NCBI GenBank assembly: GCA_017387165.1
Contig: JAFOFS010000107.1
Coordinates: 1 to 6,845 of the forward strand
Origin: Clostridia bacterium
GTDB taxonomy: Bacteria; Bacillota; Clostridia; Oscillospirales; Acutalibacteraceae
DNA: 6,845 bases
Direction of reading: 5' to 3'
Both the position numbers and the translations under genes were made by a program. Shown piece by piece: positions 6,810-6,845 of the stretch (the first letter of the stretch is position 1; every line of letters begins with the position of its first letter). The notes under the pieces were generated by a model, which searched no databases, was not told where the DNA came from, and was given only the letters and a program-made list of their open reading frames with translations.

Positions 6810-6845
6810 CACTTACTATCAACTATGTGCGATTGTTCGGCTTGA

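Noticed and set aside
1..6845. CRISPR array, tRNA or rRNA genes
   Set aside because: No regularly spaced direct repeats, no cloverleaf-like sequence and no rRNA-like stretches were seen on either strand by reading.

Overview
The window looks like part of a Firmicutes (Clostridia-type) chromosome, possibly a gut or metagenomic lineage. The evidence is an AddAB-type rather than RecBCD-type recombination nuclease, Gram-positive-style ribosome binding sites and promoters, and a TnpV/DUF6809 gene pair of the kind common in clostridial mobile DNA. All genes I accept lie on the + strand.

Bases 1 to about 4176 are the GC-rich host-like half (60-base line 3481-3540 has 40 G+C by hand count). It holds the 3' part of addB, a small HPr-kinase-like P-loop protein gene translationally coupled to it by an ATGA overlap, and then, behind its own strong promoter, a complete branched-chain aminotransferase gene (ilvE).

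From about 4177 onward the base composition drops (4501-4560 has 25/60 G+C, 5461-5520 has 24/60) and the gene content becomes accessory. A tnpV gene and an 88-codon DUF6809-like gene overlap by ATGA and end in a clean intrinsic terminator with a GAAA tetraloop. About 180 bases of AT-rich spacer with several short inverted and direct repeats follow. Then comes a near-consensus extended -10 promoter driving a complete type I DNA methyltransferase gene (hsdM). The window stops 36 bases after hsdM, so specificity (hsdS) and restriction (hsdR) subunits, if present, lie downstream.

The best reading is a chromosomal core operon region whose 3' flank, just after ilvE, has been invaded by mobile or defence DNA. 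An apparent half of a bidirectional terminator left behind ilvE supports a junction there. I see no clear evidence of a wholly new system. The most question-worthy items are the kinase-like gene tied to addB, the ilvE/island junction, and the repeat-rich spacer before hsdM.
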